Source of the DNA: JACDAN01 sp963842235
GTDB lineage: Bacteria > Actinomycetota > Thermoleophilia > Gaiellales > Gaiellaceae
Direction of reading: 5' to 3'
NCBI GenBank assembly: GCA_963842235.1
Contig: CAWJFT010000001.1
Location: forward strand, 744,001-808,000
DNA: 64,000 nucleotides
Of this stretch, positions 15,689-24,157 are shown in pieces. The notes below the pieces were generated by a model. It was not told the DNA's origin. It did no database searches and worked only from the letters and a program-made list of their open reading frames with translations. Position 1 is the first letter of the stretch. Each line of letters starts with the position of its first letter. A program made the translations under genes and the position numbers.

Positions 15689-16503
15689 TCCTCCTGGCCC
15701 TCGCCGGCCTGATGCTGAGCGGCGCGAGCTACGCCGGTCCCGCCCCGCCGGTCCGGATCATCGCATTCGGCGACTTCGGCGTCGGCGGCCAGACGGAGCG
15801 CAACTTCGGTGGGGCGATCCGCCGCTTCGAGGCTCGGAACCCGGCCGACCTGATCCTTGCGCTCGGAGACAACGACTACACGGAGAGCCCTTCCGCGTTC
15901 CACGCCAATTGGGAGGCGAGCTTCGGATGGACGCGGGGCGCAGATGTCTCCGTCGCGGGAGTCCTCGGCAACCACGACGTGCGGGTGAACGGAGGACGCT
16001 ACGAGTTCGACGAGCTCGGAATGCCGCGGCGCTACTACCGGCGCGTCCTCGGGCCGGTCGAGCTCTACCTCCTCGACTCCAACTCCGTAGACGCCGCTCA
16101 GACGGCTTGGCTGGCTCGGGCGCTGCGCGGGTCGAGGGCCAAATGGAAGCTCGCCGCCTTCCACCATCCGGCGTTCACGTGCGGCACCTACTCCGCGAAC
16201 CCTGCGGTCGTCGCCCGCTGGGTGCCGCTCTTCGAGCGCTACCACGTCCGCCTCGTCCTCAGCGGTCACGACCACAACTACCAGCGGTTCGCGCCACTCC
16301 ACGGCGTTCGGTACGTCGTCCACGGCGGCGGGAGCCCGACCAAGCTCTACGGGCTCAGAGGCTGCCCGAAGGGCTACCCGCGGCGCGTTCGCGGCCGCGT
16401 CGAGAATGGCTTCCTCTACCTCGTCGTCCGCGCGAACCGGCTCGACGGCTGGGCGGTCAGGCCGGGCGGGCGGCGTACCGATCACTTCACTCTCGCTGGC
16501 TAG
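15667..16503 (+). CDS. secreted purple-acid-phosphatase-like metallophosphoesterase
   Basis: About 278 residues. I choose TTG 15667 because it gives a clean signal peptide (MRAGRQLILLALAGLMLSG...); ATG 15712 would start inside the hydrophobic core. Metal motifs of the calcineurin/purple acid phosphatase fold: FGDFGVGG, LGDNDYT, GNHDVR, FHHPAFT and SGHDHNYQR. The latter two match the purple acid phosphatase group, so phosphate scavenging from esters outside the cell is likely. The TTG overlaps the lipoprotein gene by 22 nt. Its TAG stop forms part of the TAGGAT box of pdxS. Confidence 0.75.
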   Translation: MRAGRQLILLALAGLMLSGASYAGPAPPVRIIAFGDFGVGGQTERNFGGAIRRFEARNPADLILALGDNDYTESPSAFHANWEASFGWTRGADVSVAGVLGNHDVRVNGGRYEFDELGMPRRYYRRVLGPVELYLLDSNSVDAAQTAWLARALRGSRAKWKLAAFHHPAFTCGTYSANPAVVARWVPLFERYHVRLVLSGHDHNYQRFAPLHGVRYVVHGGGSPTKLYGLRGCPKGYPRRVRGRVENGFLYLVVRANRLDGWAVRPGGRRTDHFTLAG

Positions 16504-16512
16504 GATTGAGCC

Positions 16513-17397
16513 ATGACCGACCTCGGCACGATGCGCGTGAAGAGCGGCCTCGCGGAGATGCTCAAAGGCGGGGTGATCATGGACGTGACCACCGCCGACC
16601 AGGCGCGAATCGCCGAGGAGGCGGGGGCAGTTGCGGTGATGGCGCTGGAGCGCGTTCCGGCGGACATCCGCGCCCAGGGCGGCGTCGCGCGCATGGCCGA
16701 CCCGGACAAGATCGCCGAGATCCAGGAGGCGGTGACGATCCCGGTCATGGCGAAGGCGCGGATCGGGCATTTCGTCGAGGCGCAGATCCTCGAGGCGCTC
16801 GAGGTCGACTACATCGACGAGAGCGAGGTGCTGACGCCCGCCGACGAGAAGCACCACATCGACAAGTGGAGCTTCACCGTCCCGTTCGTCTGCGGGTGCC
16901 GGAACCTGGGCGAGGCGCTGCGCCGGATCGCTGAGGGCGCGGCCATGATCCGCACGAAGGGCGAGGCCGGCACCGGCGACATCGTGAACGCCGTCCGGCA
17001 CATGCGCGAGGTCTACGGCGGCATCCGGCGATTGGCCGCGACCGATCCGGACGAGCTGTTCGGCGAGGCGAAGGAGCTGCAGGCGCCCGTCGAGCTCGTC
17101 AAGTGGGTCGCGGAGCATGGCCGGCTCCCGGTCGTCACGTTCACCGCCGGAGGAATCGCAACGCCCGCCGACGCAGCGCTCTGCATGCAGCTCGGCGCCG
17201 ACGGGGTCTTCGTCGGCTCCGGGATCTTCAAGTCGGCCGATCCGCCGGCCGTCGCCAAGGCGGTCGTCGAGGCCACCACGCACTACAACGACGCGAAGGT
17301 CCTGGCCCAGGTCTCGCGCGGGCTCGGCGACGCGATGTCGGGCCTCTCGACCGCGTCACTCGCCCCGGAAGAGCTCCTAGAGACCCGCGGGTGGTAG
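16513..17397 (+). CDS. pdxS: pyridoxal 5'-phosphate synthase, lyase subunit PdxS
   Basis: 294 residues, full family length. It makes PLP from ribose 5-phosphate, glyceraldehyde 3-phosphate and ammonia supplied by PdxT. Signatures are unambiguous: GGVIMDVTTADQARIAEEAG, the MALERVPADIR strand, MAKARIGHFVEAQILEALEV (Schiff-base lysine) and KGEAGTGD. A TAGGAT box lies 6 nt before the ATG, so the mRNA is probably leaderless, and this box includes the stop codon of the preceding gene. pdxT is not adjacent but 1.2 kb downstream beyond an inverted gene. Confidence 0.96.
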   Translation: MTDLGTMRVKSGLAEMLKGGVIMDVTTADQARIAEEAGAVAVMALERVPADIRAQGGVARMADPDKIAEIQEAVTIPVMAKARIGHFVEAQILEALEVDYIDESEVLTPADEKHHIDKWSFTVPFVCGCRNLGEALRRIAEGAAMIRTKGEAGTGDIVNAVRHMREVYGGIRRLAATDPDELFGEAKELQAPVELVKWVAEHGRLPVVTFTAGGIATPADAALCMQLGADGVFVGSGIFKSADPPAVAKAVVEATTHYNDAKVLAQVSRGLGDAMSGLSTASLAPEELLETRGW

Positions 17398-17424
17398 AGA
17401 AGGGCGCCCGAAGGCGCCCCTCTC
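17397..17424. terminator. bidirectional hairpin between pdxS and the metallopeptidase gene
   Basis: GGGCGCC (17402-17408), loop CGAA, GGCGCCC (17413-17419), extended by GAGA/TCTC flanks. It lies between convergent stop codons and has no T-tract; a stable GNRA-like-closed stem is consistent with termination in both directions. Confidence 0.6.
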
Positions 17425-17434
17425 CGAGTACCGA

Positions 17435-18454
17435 CTAGAGGATTCCGCGTGCTTCGAACGCGGCGCGAACAGTGTTCGCAGCTGCGTTTCCGTAGAGGCT
17501 CTGCGCGGCTGCGACGGTCCTCTCCGCGAGCTGCGGCATCGTCGGGTCGCGCTGGCCGAACTGACCTTCGAGGATCAACGTGTCCGCCTGGACGTTGCCC
17601 AGCGCGTTGTGGATGTCCCAGAGCGCGCGCGACCAGATCTGCCCGTCGTGGTGCACCTCGCCGTTGAGATCTTCCGGATAGTGGAGGTTCCCGTCGACCC
17701 GCCGCAGGCAGTGCGGAGCGGTCGGGTCGTATGAGACGGAGTCCCAGTCGGCGATGCAGGCCGGATCCGGCGTGGGTGCCTTCAGGTTCGAGACCGTAGC
17801 GGCCCAGTAGTCGGCGAAGCCTTCGCCGATCGAGCCAGCCTCGACTGAGAGTCCGAACCCGAACGGCGTCTGCTGCGAGTCCTGGATCGCATGGCCAAGC
17901 TCGTGGAGGATCACCTCCGCGTCCTCGGCGTCATCGACACCGCCCTTGCCGAGCTTGATCATGTCCTTCTTGTCCCAGGAAAACGAGTTGTCCTGGCCCC
18001 ACTGGTTGATGCGGAGGTCCTGGGACTCCATGTTCACCGGCCGCCGGCTGCTGCCGAAGCCGAGGCTCTGGATGTACTTCTGAGCCTCCGTGACCCAGTA
18101 GTACGCCATGACCTGCTCGAACCGGTCGTCGTTCCGGTGGTAGTTGAAGTCGTTCGTCGGCGAGTATGCCGGGTTGCCTGTCTCGCTCCTGATGTTGGCC
18201 CAGTCGCCGCGAAGGAAGCCGCTGCCATCCAGGTTCGTAAGCGTGACGCCGTGATACGCAGGCGCGAGCGCCGCGTAGTCGGCGTCCTTTTGATCGGTGA
18301 GCGCCTGGTTCTGCAGGTCTGCGACCGGATTCGGCAGAAAGACCGTCGCCGTGCCGGTCGACAGCCCGTTGCCAGGCTTGGCGGCAACGGCCACGGTCAC
18401 AACAACCGCCGACGCGACCAGCGCGAGACCGGCGGTCAAAAGCATTCGTCGCAA
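17435..18454 (-). CDS. secreted zinc metallopeptidase (gluzincin, M36/fungalysin-like)
   Basis: 339 residues from TTG 18454, chosen because GGGGAGGG lies 5 nt upstream; ATG 18445 is too far from it. A signal peptide (to about residue 25) precedes the catalytic domain. The zinc motif HELGHAIQD is at 184-192, with the third ligand probably E211 in GEGFADYWA, the HExxH...E pattern of thermolysin-like M4/M36 enzymes; HHDGQIWSRALWDIH is the C-terminal helix bearing family residues. No propeptide of normal size is seen. It lies inverted between pdxS and pdxT. Confidence 0.8.
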   Translation of the reverse strand: MRRMLLTAGLALVASAVVVTVAVAAKPGNGLSTGTATVFLPNPVADLQNQALTDQKDADYAALAPAYHGVTLTNLDGSGFLRGDWANIRSETGNPAYSPTNDFNYHRNDDRFEQVMAYYWVTEAQKYIQSLGFGSSRRPVNMESQDLRINQWGQDNSFSWDKKDMIKLGKGGVDDAEDAEVILHELGHAIQDSQQTPFGFGLSVEAGSIGEGFADYWAATVSNLKAPTPDPACIADWDSVSYDPTAPHCLRRVDGNLHYPEDLNGEVHHDGQIWSRALWDIHNALGNVQADTLILEGQFGQRDPTMPQLAERTVAAAQSLYGNAAANTVRAAFEARGIL

Positions 18455-18560
18455 GATGACCCTCCCCTTGTGAGACGATTCGAACGCGTCAGGGTACAAG
18501 CGCGATCGAGAAACGTCTATCCGGATTTTCGGGCCCGCCGCTCGGGGTAGCCTGCCTCTC

Positions 18561-19118
18561 ATGAAGATCGGCATCCTCGCGGTCCAGGGCGACTTCCGCG
18601 AGCACGCGGCGGTGCTGCGGCGGCTGGGCGCGGAGCCGGTCGAGGTGCGCAAACCGGAGCAGCTCGACGGCCTCGACGGCCTCGTCATCCCCGGGGGCGA
18701 GTCGACGGCGATCATGCGTCTCGCGCGGATCTACGGCCTCGAAGAGGCGCTGCGCCGCTTCGCGCGGCCGGTCTTCGGGACCTGCGCGGGAATGATCCTC
18801 CTCGACCGCGAGCACCTTGGTCTCGTCGACCTGACGGTGCGGCGGAACGCCTACGGACGGCAGGTGGCGAGCTTCGAGGCCGACCTCGACCTCGTTGGCG
18901 AGGAAGGCAGCGTGCGAGGCGTGTTCATCCGTGCCCCACGGGTCGAGGACGTCGGTCCGGCCGTCAAGGTGCTGGCGGAGCTCGACGGGGAGCCGGTTCT
19001 CCTGCGCGACGGGCGCTTCCTCGTCGCATCATTCCATCCCGAGCTCACGGACGACACGCGCGTCCACGAGCTCTTCCTGGATCTCGTCCGAGAGGAGCAA
19101 CGTGTCGGGGCACAGTAA
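18561..19118 (+). CDS. pdxT: pyridoxal 5'-phosphate synthase, glutaminase subunit PdxT
   Basis: 185 residues. Class I glutamine amidotransferase that feeds ammonia to PdxS. Catalytic Cys75 in GTCAGM, His159 and Glu161 in SFHPEL, and the oxyanion motif PGGEST at 44-49 are all intact. A TAGCCT box ends 7 nt before ATG 18561, suggesting its own leaderless promoter rather than co-transcription with pdxS. It overlaps yebC by 17 nt. Confidence 0.95.
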   Translation: MKIGILAVQGDFREHAAVLRRLGAEPVEVRKPEQLDGLDGLVIPGGESTAIMRLARIYGLEEALRRFARPVFGTCAGMILLDREHLGLVDLTVRRNAYGRQVASFEADLDLVGEEGSVRGVFIRAPRVEDVGPAVKVLAELDGEPVLLRDGRFLVASFHPELTDDTRVHELFLDLVREEQRVGAQ

Positions 19119-19854
19119 GTGGAGCTCGATCAAGCACAAGAAGGGCGCGGCCGACGCTCGCCGCGGCAAGCTCTTCTCCAAGCTGGCACGGGCGCTCATT
19201 GTCGCGGCGCGCGACGGCGGGCCGGACCCCGCCGCCAACCTGGCGCTCCAGAACGCGATCGAGAAAGCGCGGTCGTACTCGATGCCGAAGGACAACATCG
19301 AGCGCGCGATCGCGCGCGGCTCGGGCGCCGACACCGACGCGCAGGCGTTCGAGACAGTGATCTACGAGGGCTACGGGCCAGGCGGGGTGGCGATTCTCGT
19401 CGAGGCGCTGACCGACAACCGGAACCGGACCGCGGCCGATGTGCGCCACCTGTTTGCCAAGAGCGACGGCAGCCTGGGGGAGGCCGGCGCCGTGGGCTGG
19501 CTGTTCGAGCGTCGTGGGATCGTGGTCGCGGACGGCGACGTCGACGAAGACGAGCTCACGCTGGCCGCGGCGGAGGGAGGGGCCGACGACGTGTCGCTCG
19601 ACGGCTCGACCTACCAGGTGATCGCGCCGCCCGAGAGTCTCAGCTCGGTTCGCGAGGCGATCGAGGCGGCGGGCATCGAGGTGCAGTCTGCCGAGCTGAC
19701 GATGGTCCCGAAGACGACGATCGAGCTGGAGGACGAGGCGACGGCGAAGAAGGTTCTCCGTCTCATCGATGCGCTCGAGGAGAACGACGACGTCCAGGAC
19801 GTCTACGCGAACTTCGACATCCCGGAACGGGTGCTCGAAGCAGTCGCCTCCTAG
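19102..19854 (+). CDS. yebC: YebC/TACO1 family protein
   Basis: 250 residues from GTG 19102, the start giving the invariant N-terminus SGHSKWSSIKHKKGAAD, with AGAGGAG just upstream. Family members bind ribosomes or DNA; recent work links them to translation of proline-rich stretches, older work to transcription regulation. Three-domain layout with the EGYGPGGVA motif and acidic C-terminal region is conserved. Neighbouring ruvCAB downstream is a common bacterial context, although two inverted secreted-protein genes lie between here. Confidence 0.94.
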   Translation: MSGHSKWSSIKHKKGAADARRGKLFSKLARALIVAARDGGPDPAANLALQNAIEKARSYSMPKDNIERAIARGSGADTDAQAFETVIYEGYGPGGVAILVEALTDNRNRTAADVRHLFAKSDGSLGEAGAVGWLFERRGIVVADGDVDEDELTLAAAEGGADDVSLDGSTYQVIAPPESLSSVREAIEAAGIEVQSAELTMVPKTTIELEDEATAKKVLRLIDALEENDDVQDVYANFDIPERVLEAVAS

Positions 19855-20726
19855 CGATTGACGCGCAGCGGCCTGCTCGTCGCCGAGAAGCGGCCGGCGA
19901 GCGTGGCGACCGCCCGGTAGCTCCCGGGCTTGGCCGTTCGGAAGGTGTAGCCGCCGAGTTGGTTCGTCCTCGCCTGGGAGATCCGCAACCAGCGTCCTCC
20001 GATTCGCCGTTGGAGCACGACCGGGACGCCGAGGACTGCGTGGTGCTGGAAGTCGACGACCGAGCCGGCCAGCACGCCCTTGCGCCGAATCCGGATCGTG
20101 GCAATCGAGGGCGGAAGGTTCCCTTCGAGCCGTACGCGGGACATGGCCAGGAGCGCCTGGCCGCGATTCCAGCTCGAGGCCAGGATCGTGCCCTTGACGT
20201 TGAAGGCGTCGCTCTCCGGCCGCAGCAGCAGGAAGCGGACGAACGCGTGAAGCTTCGGCGCCACGGGGAAGGCCAGGACGAGCTCGGCCGGAGCTGATTT
20301 GCGCTCCACCTGGAGGATGAAGACGCCCGGGATCGTTCCGACCACGCGTCGACCGACTACGTGGTCGACGGAGACGCCCGCGCGCTGGTCTTCGGCCCAG
20401 TCGCGGGTGAGATTGGAGAGGGCGATGCGCTCGGTGTTCAGCGGGCGATCGTCGAACCCGACCTCCCAGTCCATGCCGGCGTTGTTCCGCACCGCAGGGT
20501 TCTCCGGCAGCCAGTACTCAGGGCCGATCCAGCTGCCCGCGTTGCCGCGGACCGACTGCCGTGAATACTCGTCGGGGGAGCCGACGACGACGTAGAGGCT
20601 CTCCGGAAGGCCGGCCGTCGGGCGGTCGATGCGCACACGTTCGATCGCCTGGCCAGGCGCAAGCTGAGCAACCGAGAGCGCTGCAACGACCCCGGCCGCA
20701 AGGGCTACCGGCGCGGCCCACCGCAC
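19851..20726 (-). CDS. secreted protein with C-terminal beta-sandwich (carboxypeptidase-regulatory-like)
   Basis: 291 residues with a signal peptide (1-27). The last 90 residues (KGVLAGSVVDFQHHAVLGVPVVLQRR...GGYTFRTAKPGSYRAVA) look like a CnaB/carboxypeptidase regulatory-like beta-sandwich, common in surface proteins. The N-terminal 200 residues are not recognised. GTG 20726 has a TAGCGT box 8 nt upstream. Location extracellular; role unknown, possibly adhesion or cell-wall binding. Confidence 0.6.
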   Translation of the reverse strand: MRWAAPVALAAGVVAALSVAQLAPGQAIERVRIDRPTAGLPESLYVVVGSPDEYSRQSVRGNAGSWIGPEYWLPENPAVRNNAGMDWEVGFDDRPLNTERIALSNLTRDWAEDQRAGVSVDHVVGRRVVGTIPGVFILQVERKSAPAELVLAFPVAPKLHAFVRFLLLRPESDAFNVKGTILASSWNRGQALLAMSRVRLEGNLPPSIATIRIRRKGVLAGSVVDFQHHAVLGVPVVLQRRIGGRWLRISQARTNQLGGYTFRTAKPGSYRAVATLAGRFSATSRPLRVNR

Positions 20727-20737
20727 GGCGCTAAACG

Positions 20738-21451
20738 CTAGCCGATGCGGATGACTCGTTTGAACACGCGCGGGCCGATCTGTAGGACAGCCTGTCCGCG
20801 TCCGGGCGCGAGCGAGCGCGGGAGTGGCGCCCGGATCGTGTTCGATCCGGCGATCCAGCGCTTGCGAGCGGACGCCTGTGTACGCCGACTCCGTTGGAGT
20901 GCAAGCTTCGCGATCGCCGGGCGAGTGATGCGCGCGCGGGCGACGAGCACTCGTTGCTTGCCGCGCCGCTCCACGACGACCTTCACCCCCGTGACCTGCA
21001 GGGGATGGACATGCGGTGGCGGCGGCGGAGGTGGCGGGACTGGCGGCGGTGGGCCGGGTGGCGGCGGGCCCGGCGGCGGTGGTGGTGGTGCGCCTCCGGT
21101 GGTGCTGAAACTGCCGCTCATGAAGTACGCGTGCGGGTCGCAGACATAGCTGTAGGTGCTCGCGGACGCGAGAACGACGTCCTCCCAGGTGGTGTCGCCG
21201 ATGGTCAGCACCTCGGTGGCTTTGTCCACGCCCGGCCCGCTGAGGTGGAAATTGTGTGCGGTCGAGAGGTCGTGAACGACGACGTCGTACGTTCCCGCCG
21301 GGAGGGTCGTCACTGGATTTCCGCCGGAGTCCTCGAGCTTGATCGTGTTATCGGGTCCGACGGTGCCTACGAGGACCGGCTCGCCGACGGCGTGAACACC
21401 GCCGGGAAGGGCAAGCATCAGGCTCGCCAGGCCGATCAGAACGGCCCTCAC
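20738..21451 (-). CDS. secreted cupredoxin-like protein with polyproline linker
   Basis: 237 residues from GTG 21451 (signal peptide 1-21). Residues 25-117 form a plastocyanin-like beta-barrel with a type 1 copper-like ligand set: HNFH (H66 or H69), then C104, H107 and M111 in VCDPHAYFM. A Pro/Gly-rich linker (about 121-150, mainly PPPP with G and V) joins a basic C-terminal beta domain (150-237). It could shuttle electrons or bind copper at the envelope. The GC-skewed linker codons are distinctive. TAATAC lies 5 nt before GTG. Longer in-frame starts overlap ruvC and are rejected. Confidence 0.72.
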   Translation of the reverse strand: MRAVLIGLASLMLALPGGVHAVGEPVLVGTVGPDNTIKLEDSGGNPVTTLPAGTYDVVVHDLSTAHNFHLSGPGVDKATEVLTIGDTTWEDVVLASASTYSYVCDPHAYFMSGSFSTTGGAPPPPPPGPPPPGPPPPVPPPPPPPPHVHPLQVTGVKVVVERRGKQRVLVARARITRPAIAKLALQRSRRTQASARKRWIAGSNTIRAPLPRSLAPGRGQAVLQIGPRVFKRVIRIG

Positions 21452-21526
21452 ACGCGGTATTACGCCCCTGGTGCCGTATGCGGTTTTCCCGGCAGGAACG
21501 TCCGATCGCGTGCCTAACCTCGGGAC

Positions 21527-22015
21527 GTGAGGGTTCTCGGAATCGACCCAGGAACTGCTGCGTGCGGATACGGCGTCGTCTCGCAAACCGGAGGCCGCCT
21601 CGAGGCGGTCGACCTCGGCCAGTGGCATACGCGGGCGTCCATGCGCCCGGAGCTCCGGTTGAAGACGATCCACGACACCGTCGCCGAGCTCATCGACCGG
21701 CACGAGCCGGACGCGGTCGCCATCGAGGAGTCCTTTGTCGGCGCCGACGCCCGCACCGCATTGTCGGTGGGGCAGGCGCGCGGCGCCGTGCTCGTCGCAG
21801 CCGCGTGCGCCGGAGTCGCGTGCGCCGAGTACGCGCCGGCCCACGTCAAGCAGGCGGTGTGCGGGTACGGCCGCGCTGAGAAGGCGCAGATGCAGCGGAT
21901 GGTCCAGGTCATGCTCCGACTCGACGGTCCGCCGTCGTCGAGCCACGCAGCCGATGCGCTCGCTGTTGCGATCTGCCACGCGTTGGCGCCGCCGCTCCTG
22001 CAGGCCGCGGGATGA
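21527..22015 (+). CDS. ruvC: Holliday junction resolvase RuvC
   Basis: 162 residues. Endonuclease that resolves Holliday junctions in complex with RuvAB. RNase H-like fold with GIDPGTAACGYG (first catalytic Asp7), the Glu in AIEESFVG and the C-terminal acidic HAADALAVA. A TAACCT box lies 6 nt before GTG 21527, so the operon is probably transcribed leaderless from here. Overlaps ruvA by 4 nt. Confidence 0.95.
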   Translation: MRVLGIDPGTAACGYGVVSQTGGRLEAVDLGQWHTRASMRPELRLKTIHDTVAELIDRHEPDAVAIEESFVGADARTALSVGQARGAVLVAAACAGVACAEYAPAHVKQAVCGYGRAEKAQMQRMVQVMLRLDGPPSSSHAADALAVAICHALAPPLLQAAG

Positions 22016-22569
22016 TCGCTTCCCTTCGGGGCCAAGTCGTCGCGCGGAGGCTCGACGGCGTCGTCCTCGACGTCAATGGGGTCGGCTACCTGGTTCAGAC
22101 CACGGCGCGCGCGCTCCGCACGGCGCAGGGACGAGGTGAGGTAACGCTCGACACGTATCTCCATGTGCGGGAGGACGTGCTCCAGCTCTACGGCTTCGCC
22201 GAGCCCGCCGAGCGCGAGCTCTTCGAGCTGCTGCTCTCGGTGTCCGGTGTGGGGCCGAAGGTGGCTCTGGGGATCGTCTCGAACTCGACGCCGTCCGACT
22301 TGCGCCGGGCGATCGCGCTCGAGGACGAGACCAGGTTCGTGGCGATTCCGGGGATCGGCAAGAAGACGGCGCAGCGCATCCTTCTGGAGCTGAAGGAGAA
22401 GCTCGGGCCCGCTGACGGCCCCGGTGCGGCGCCCGGCCAGGACCTCGTGGCGCGCGACGCGCTCGTCGAGCTCGGCTACTCGGTGAACGAGGCGGAGCGG
22501 GCCCTGGCGGCGACCGATCCTGGGCTGCCTCCCGAGGAGCGGGTCCGGCAGGCGTTGAGGGCGGCCTGA
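22012..22569 (+). CDS. ruvA: Holliday junction branch migration protein RuvA
   Basis: 185 residues. Tetrameric junction-binding subunit: OB-fold N-terminal domain (IASLRGQVVARR), tandem helix-hairpin-helix motifs (LLSVSGVGPKVALGIV and IPGIGKKTAQRI) and the C-terminal domain that contacts RuvB (LVELGYSVNEAERAL). Coupled to ruvC (ATGA) and abuts ruvB (shared base). Confidence 0.95.
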   Translation: MIASLRGQVVARRLDGVVLDVNGVGYLVQTTARALRTAQGRGEVTLDTYLHVREDVLQLYGFAEPAERELFELLLSVSGVGPKVALGIVSNSTPSDLRRAIALEDETRFVAIPGIGKKTAQRILLELKEKLGPADGPGAAPGQDLVARDALVELGYSVNEAERALAATDPGLPPEERVRQALRAA

Positions 22570-23591
22570 TGGCGGAGCAGTTCCTTGCGCCGGTCATGCG
22601 TCCCGAAGACGACGAGGTCGAGCGTTCGCTGCGACCGCGGCGTTTTGACGACTTCGTCGGTCAGGCGCGGGTCAAGGAGCAGTTGGCGATCGCACTCGAG
22701 GCTGCGCGTTCGCGCGGCGAGGCGCTCGACCATGTCCTCCTGGTCGGGCCGCCCGGCCTCGGGAAGACCAGCCTTGCCTTCATCCTTCGCGAGGAGCTCG
22801 GGGTGGGGATTCGAACGGTGGCCGGGCCGGCGCTCGAGCGCAAGGGCGACCTCGCCGCGATCCTGACCGCTCTGGAGGAGCGCGACGTCCTCTTCGTCGA
22901 CGAGATCCACCGGCTGAGTGCAGCCGTCGAGGAGGTGCTGTATCCGGCGCTCGAGGATTTCCGGCTCGACATCGTCGTCGGGCAAGGAGTTGCCGCGCGG
23001 ACACTCACGCTCGACGTGCCTCCGTTCACGCTGGTGGGCGCGACGACCCGGACCGGGCTTCTGACGACACCGCTTCGGGACCGCTTCGGCATGACCTTTC
23101 GCCTGGACTACTACGAGCCCGACGAGCTGACGACGATCGTGCGGCGGTCGGCCGGGATCCTCGGGGTCGAGATCCGAGACGATGCCGCCGAGGAGATCGC
23201 GCGCCGGGCGCGGGGGACGCCGCGTGTCGCGAACCGGATTCTTCGGCGCGTCCGGGACGTGGCCGAGGTTCGGCACGAGGGCGTCGTCACGGAGGAGGTC
23301 GCCGCGGAGGCGCTCGAGCTGCTCGAGGTCGACGAGCGCGGGTTGGAGCGCACCGATCGCGAGCTGCTGCGTGCTGTGGTGGAACGCTTCGACGGCGGTC
23401 CCGTAGGCCTGTCGACACTCGCCGTCGCGTTGGGCGAAGCGCCGGACACCGTCGAGGACGTCTACGAGCCCTATCTCCTTCAGCTGGGCTTCATCCAGCG
23501 CACGCCGCGTGGCCGGATCGTCACCGAGCGTGGCCGAAACCACATCGGCGTGGTCGCCGAGCCTGCCGGCCGAACGTCGAGCCTGTTCTAG
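22569..23591 (+). CDS. ruvB: Holliday junction branch migration helicase RuvB
   Basis: 340 residues, full length. Hexameric AAA+ motor: RPRRFDDFVGQARVKEQL, Walker A GPPGLGKT, Walker B VLFVDEIHRL, sensor 1 GATTRTG, arginine finger region TPLRDRFG and the C-terminal winged helix ending FIQRTPRGRI. Third gene of the ruvCAB operon. It ends 48 nt from the convergent acidic protein gene. Confidence 0.96.
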   Translation: MAEQFLAPVMRPEDDEVERSLRPRRFDDFVGQARVKEQLAIALEAARSRGEALDHVLLVGPPGLGKTSLAFILREELGVGIRTVAGPALERKGDLAAILTALEERDVLFVDEIHRLSAAVEEVLYPALEDFRLDIVVGQGVAARTLTLDVPPFTLVGATTRTGLLTTPLRDRFGMTFRLDYYEPDELTTIVRRSAGILGVEIRDDAAEEIARRARGTPRVANRILRRVRDVAEVRHEGVVTEEVAAEALELLEVDERGLERTDRELLRAVVERFDGGPVGLSTLAVALGEAPDTVEDVYEPYLLQLGFIQRTPRGRIVTERGRNHIGVVAEPAGRTSSLF

Positions 23592-23639
23592 GAGCCCTTC
23601 GGCGCAACGGCCGTGTCGATTGCGGCGAGCCCCGAGGCG

Positions 23640-24098
23640 TCAGCGCCTGAACTGGAGCTCGTGCCAGCTCGGCACGGGTGCGAGCTCGAGCAGCGCCCGG
23701 TCGCCACGGGGATCGCGATAGCCGAACTCGGCCGCCTCCTCGTCCCAGTCCACGTCGAGCAAACCGAGCTTGACGCGCTGGTCGAGCCAGGCGCCGCGGA
23801 ACACCAACTTCCGCAGCCAGTAGACGAGAGACTCGCCGTCGATCGCGGCCAGCGCCTCCCAGTGGCGGACGAGATATCGCCCAAGCGTGCTGCGCGGCTC
23901 CTCGATGCGTTGGTCGGCGGTCAGCTCGACGAGATCGGCAGCCTCGTCCTCGTCGAGGTCGTTGCTCTCAACCAAACCGAGCTTGACCGCCGCAGCGATG
24001 ACTCGCTCCTCGAAGTCCTCCGCATTGAAGGCAAACCGGTAGCCGAGGAACTCCACGACATAGTCATCTCCGGACTCGTAGTTCACGTCGCTCATCAC
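23640..24098 (-). CDS. acidic conserved hypothetical protein
   Basis: 152 residues (GTG 24098 or ATG 24095). Strongly acidic, Trp-rich C-terminal part (HWEALAAIDGESLVYWL, GAWLDQRVKLGLLDVDWDEEA), no signal peptide or membrane helix. I do not recognise a family. A TATGCT box lies 8-11 nt upstream. Sits between ruvCAB and recJ, both DNA repair loci, but the opposite strand and lack of homology give no functional clue. Confidence 0.6.
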   Translation of the reverse strand: MMSDVNYESGDDYVVEFLGYRFAFNAEDFEERVIAAAVKLGLVESNDLDEDEAADLVELTADQRIEEPRSTLGRYLVRHWEALAAIDGESLVYWLRKLVFRGAWLDQRVKLGLLDVDWDEEAAEFGYRDPRGDRALLELAPVPSWHELQFRR

Positions 24099-24157
24099 GT
24101 TTTCTGAGCATACGCCCCGGGTCTGCCGTCCGCGCCCCTCCGTACCGTCAGCTGTCC

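Noticed and set aside
21017..21100. GGCGGT-rich repeats suspected as a satellite or CRISPR-like array
   Set aside because: They are codons of the polyproline linker in the cupredoxin-like gene, with no fixed spacer structure.
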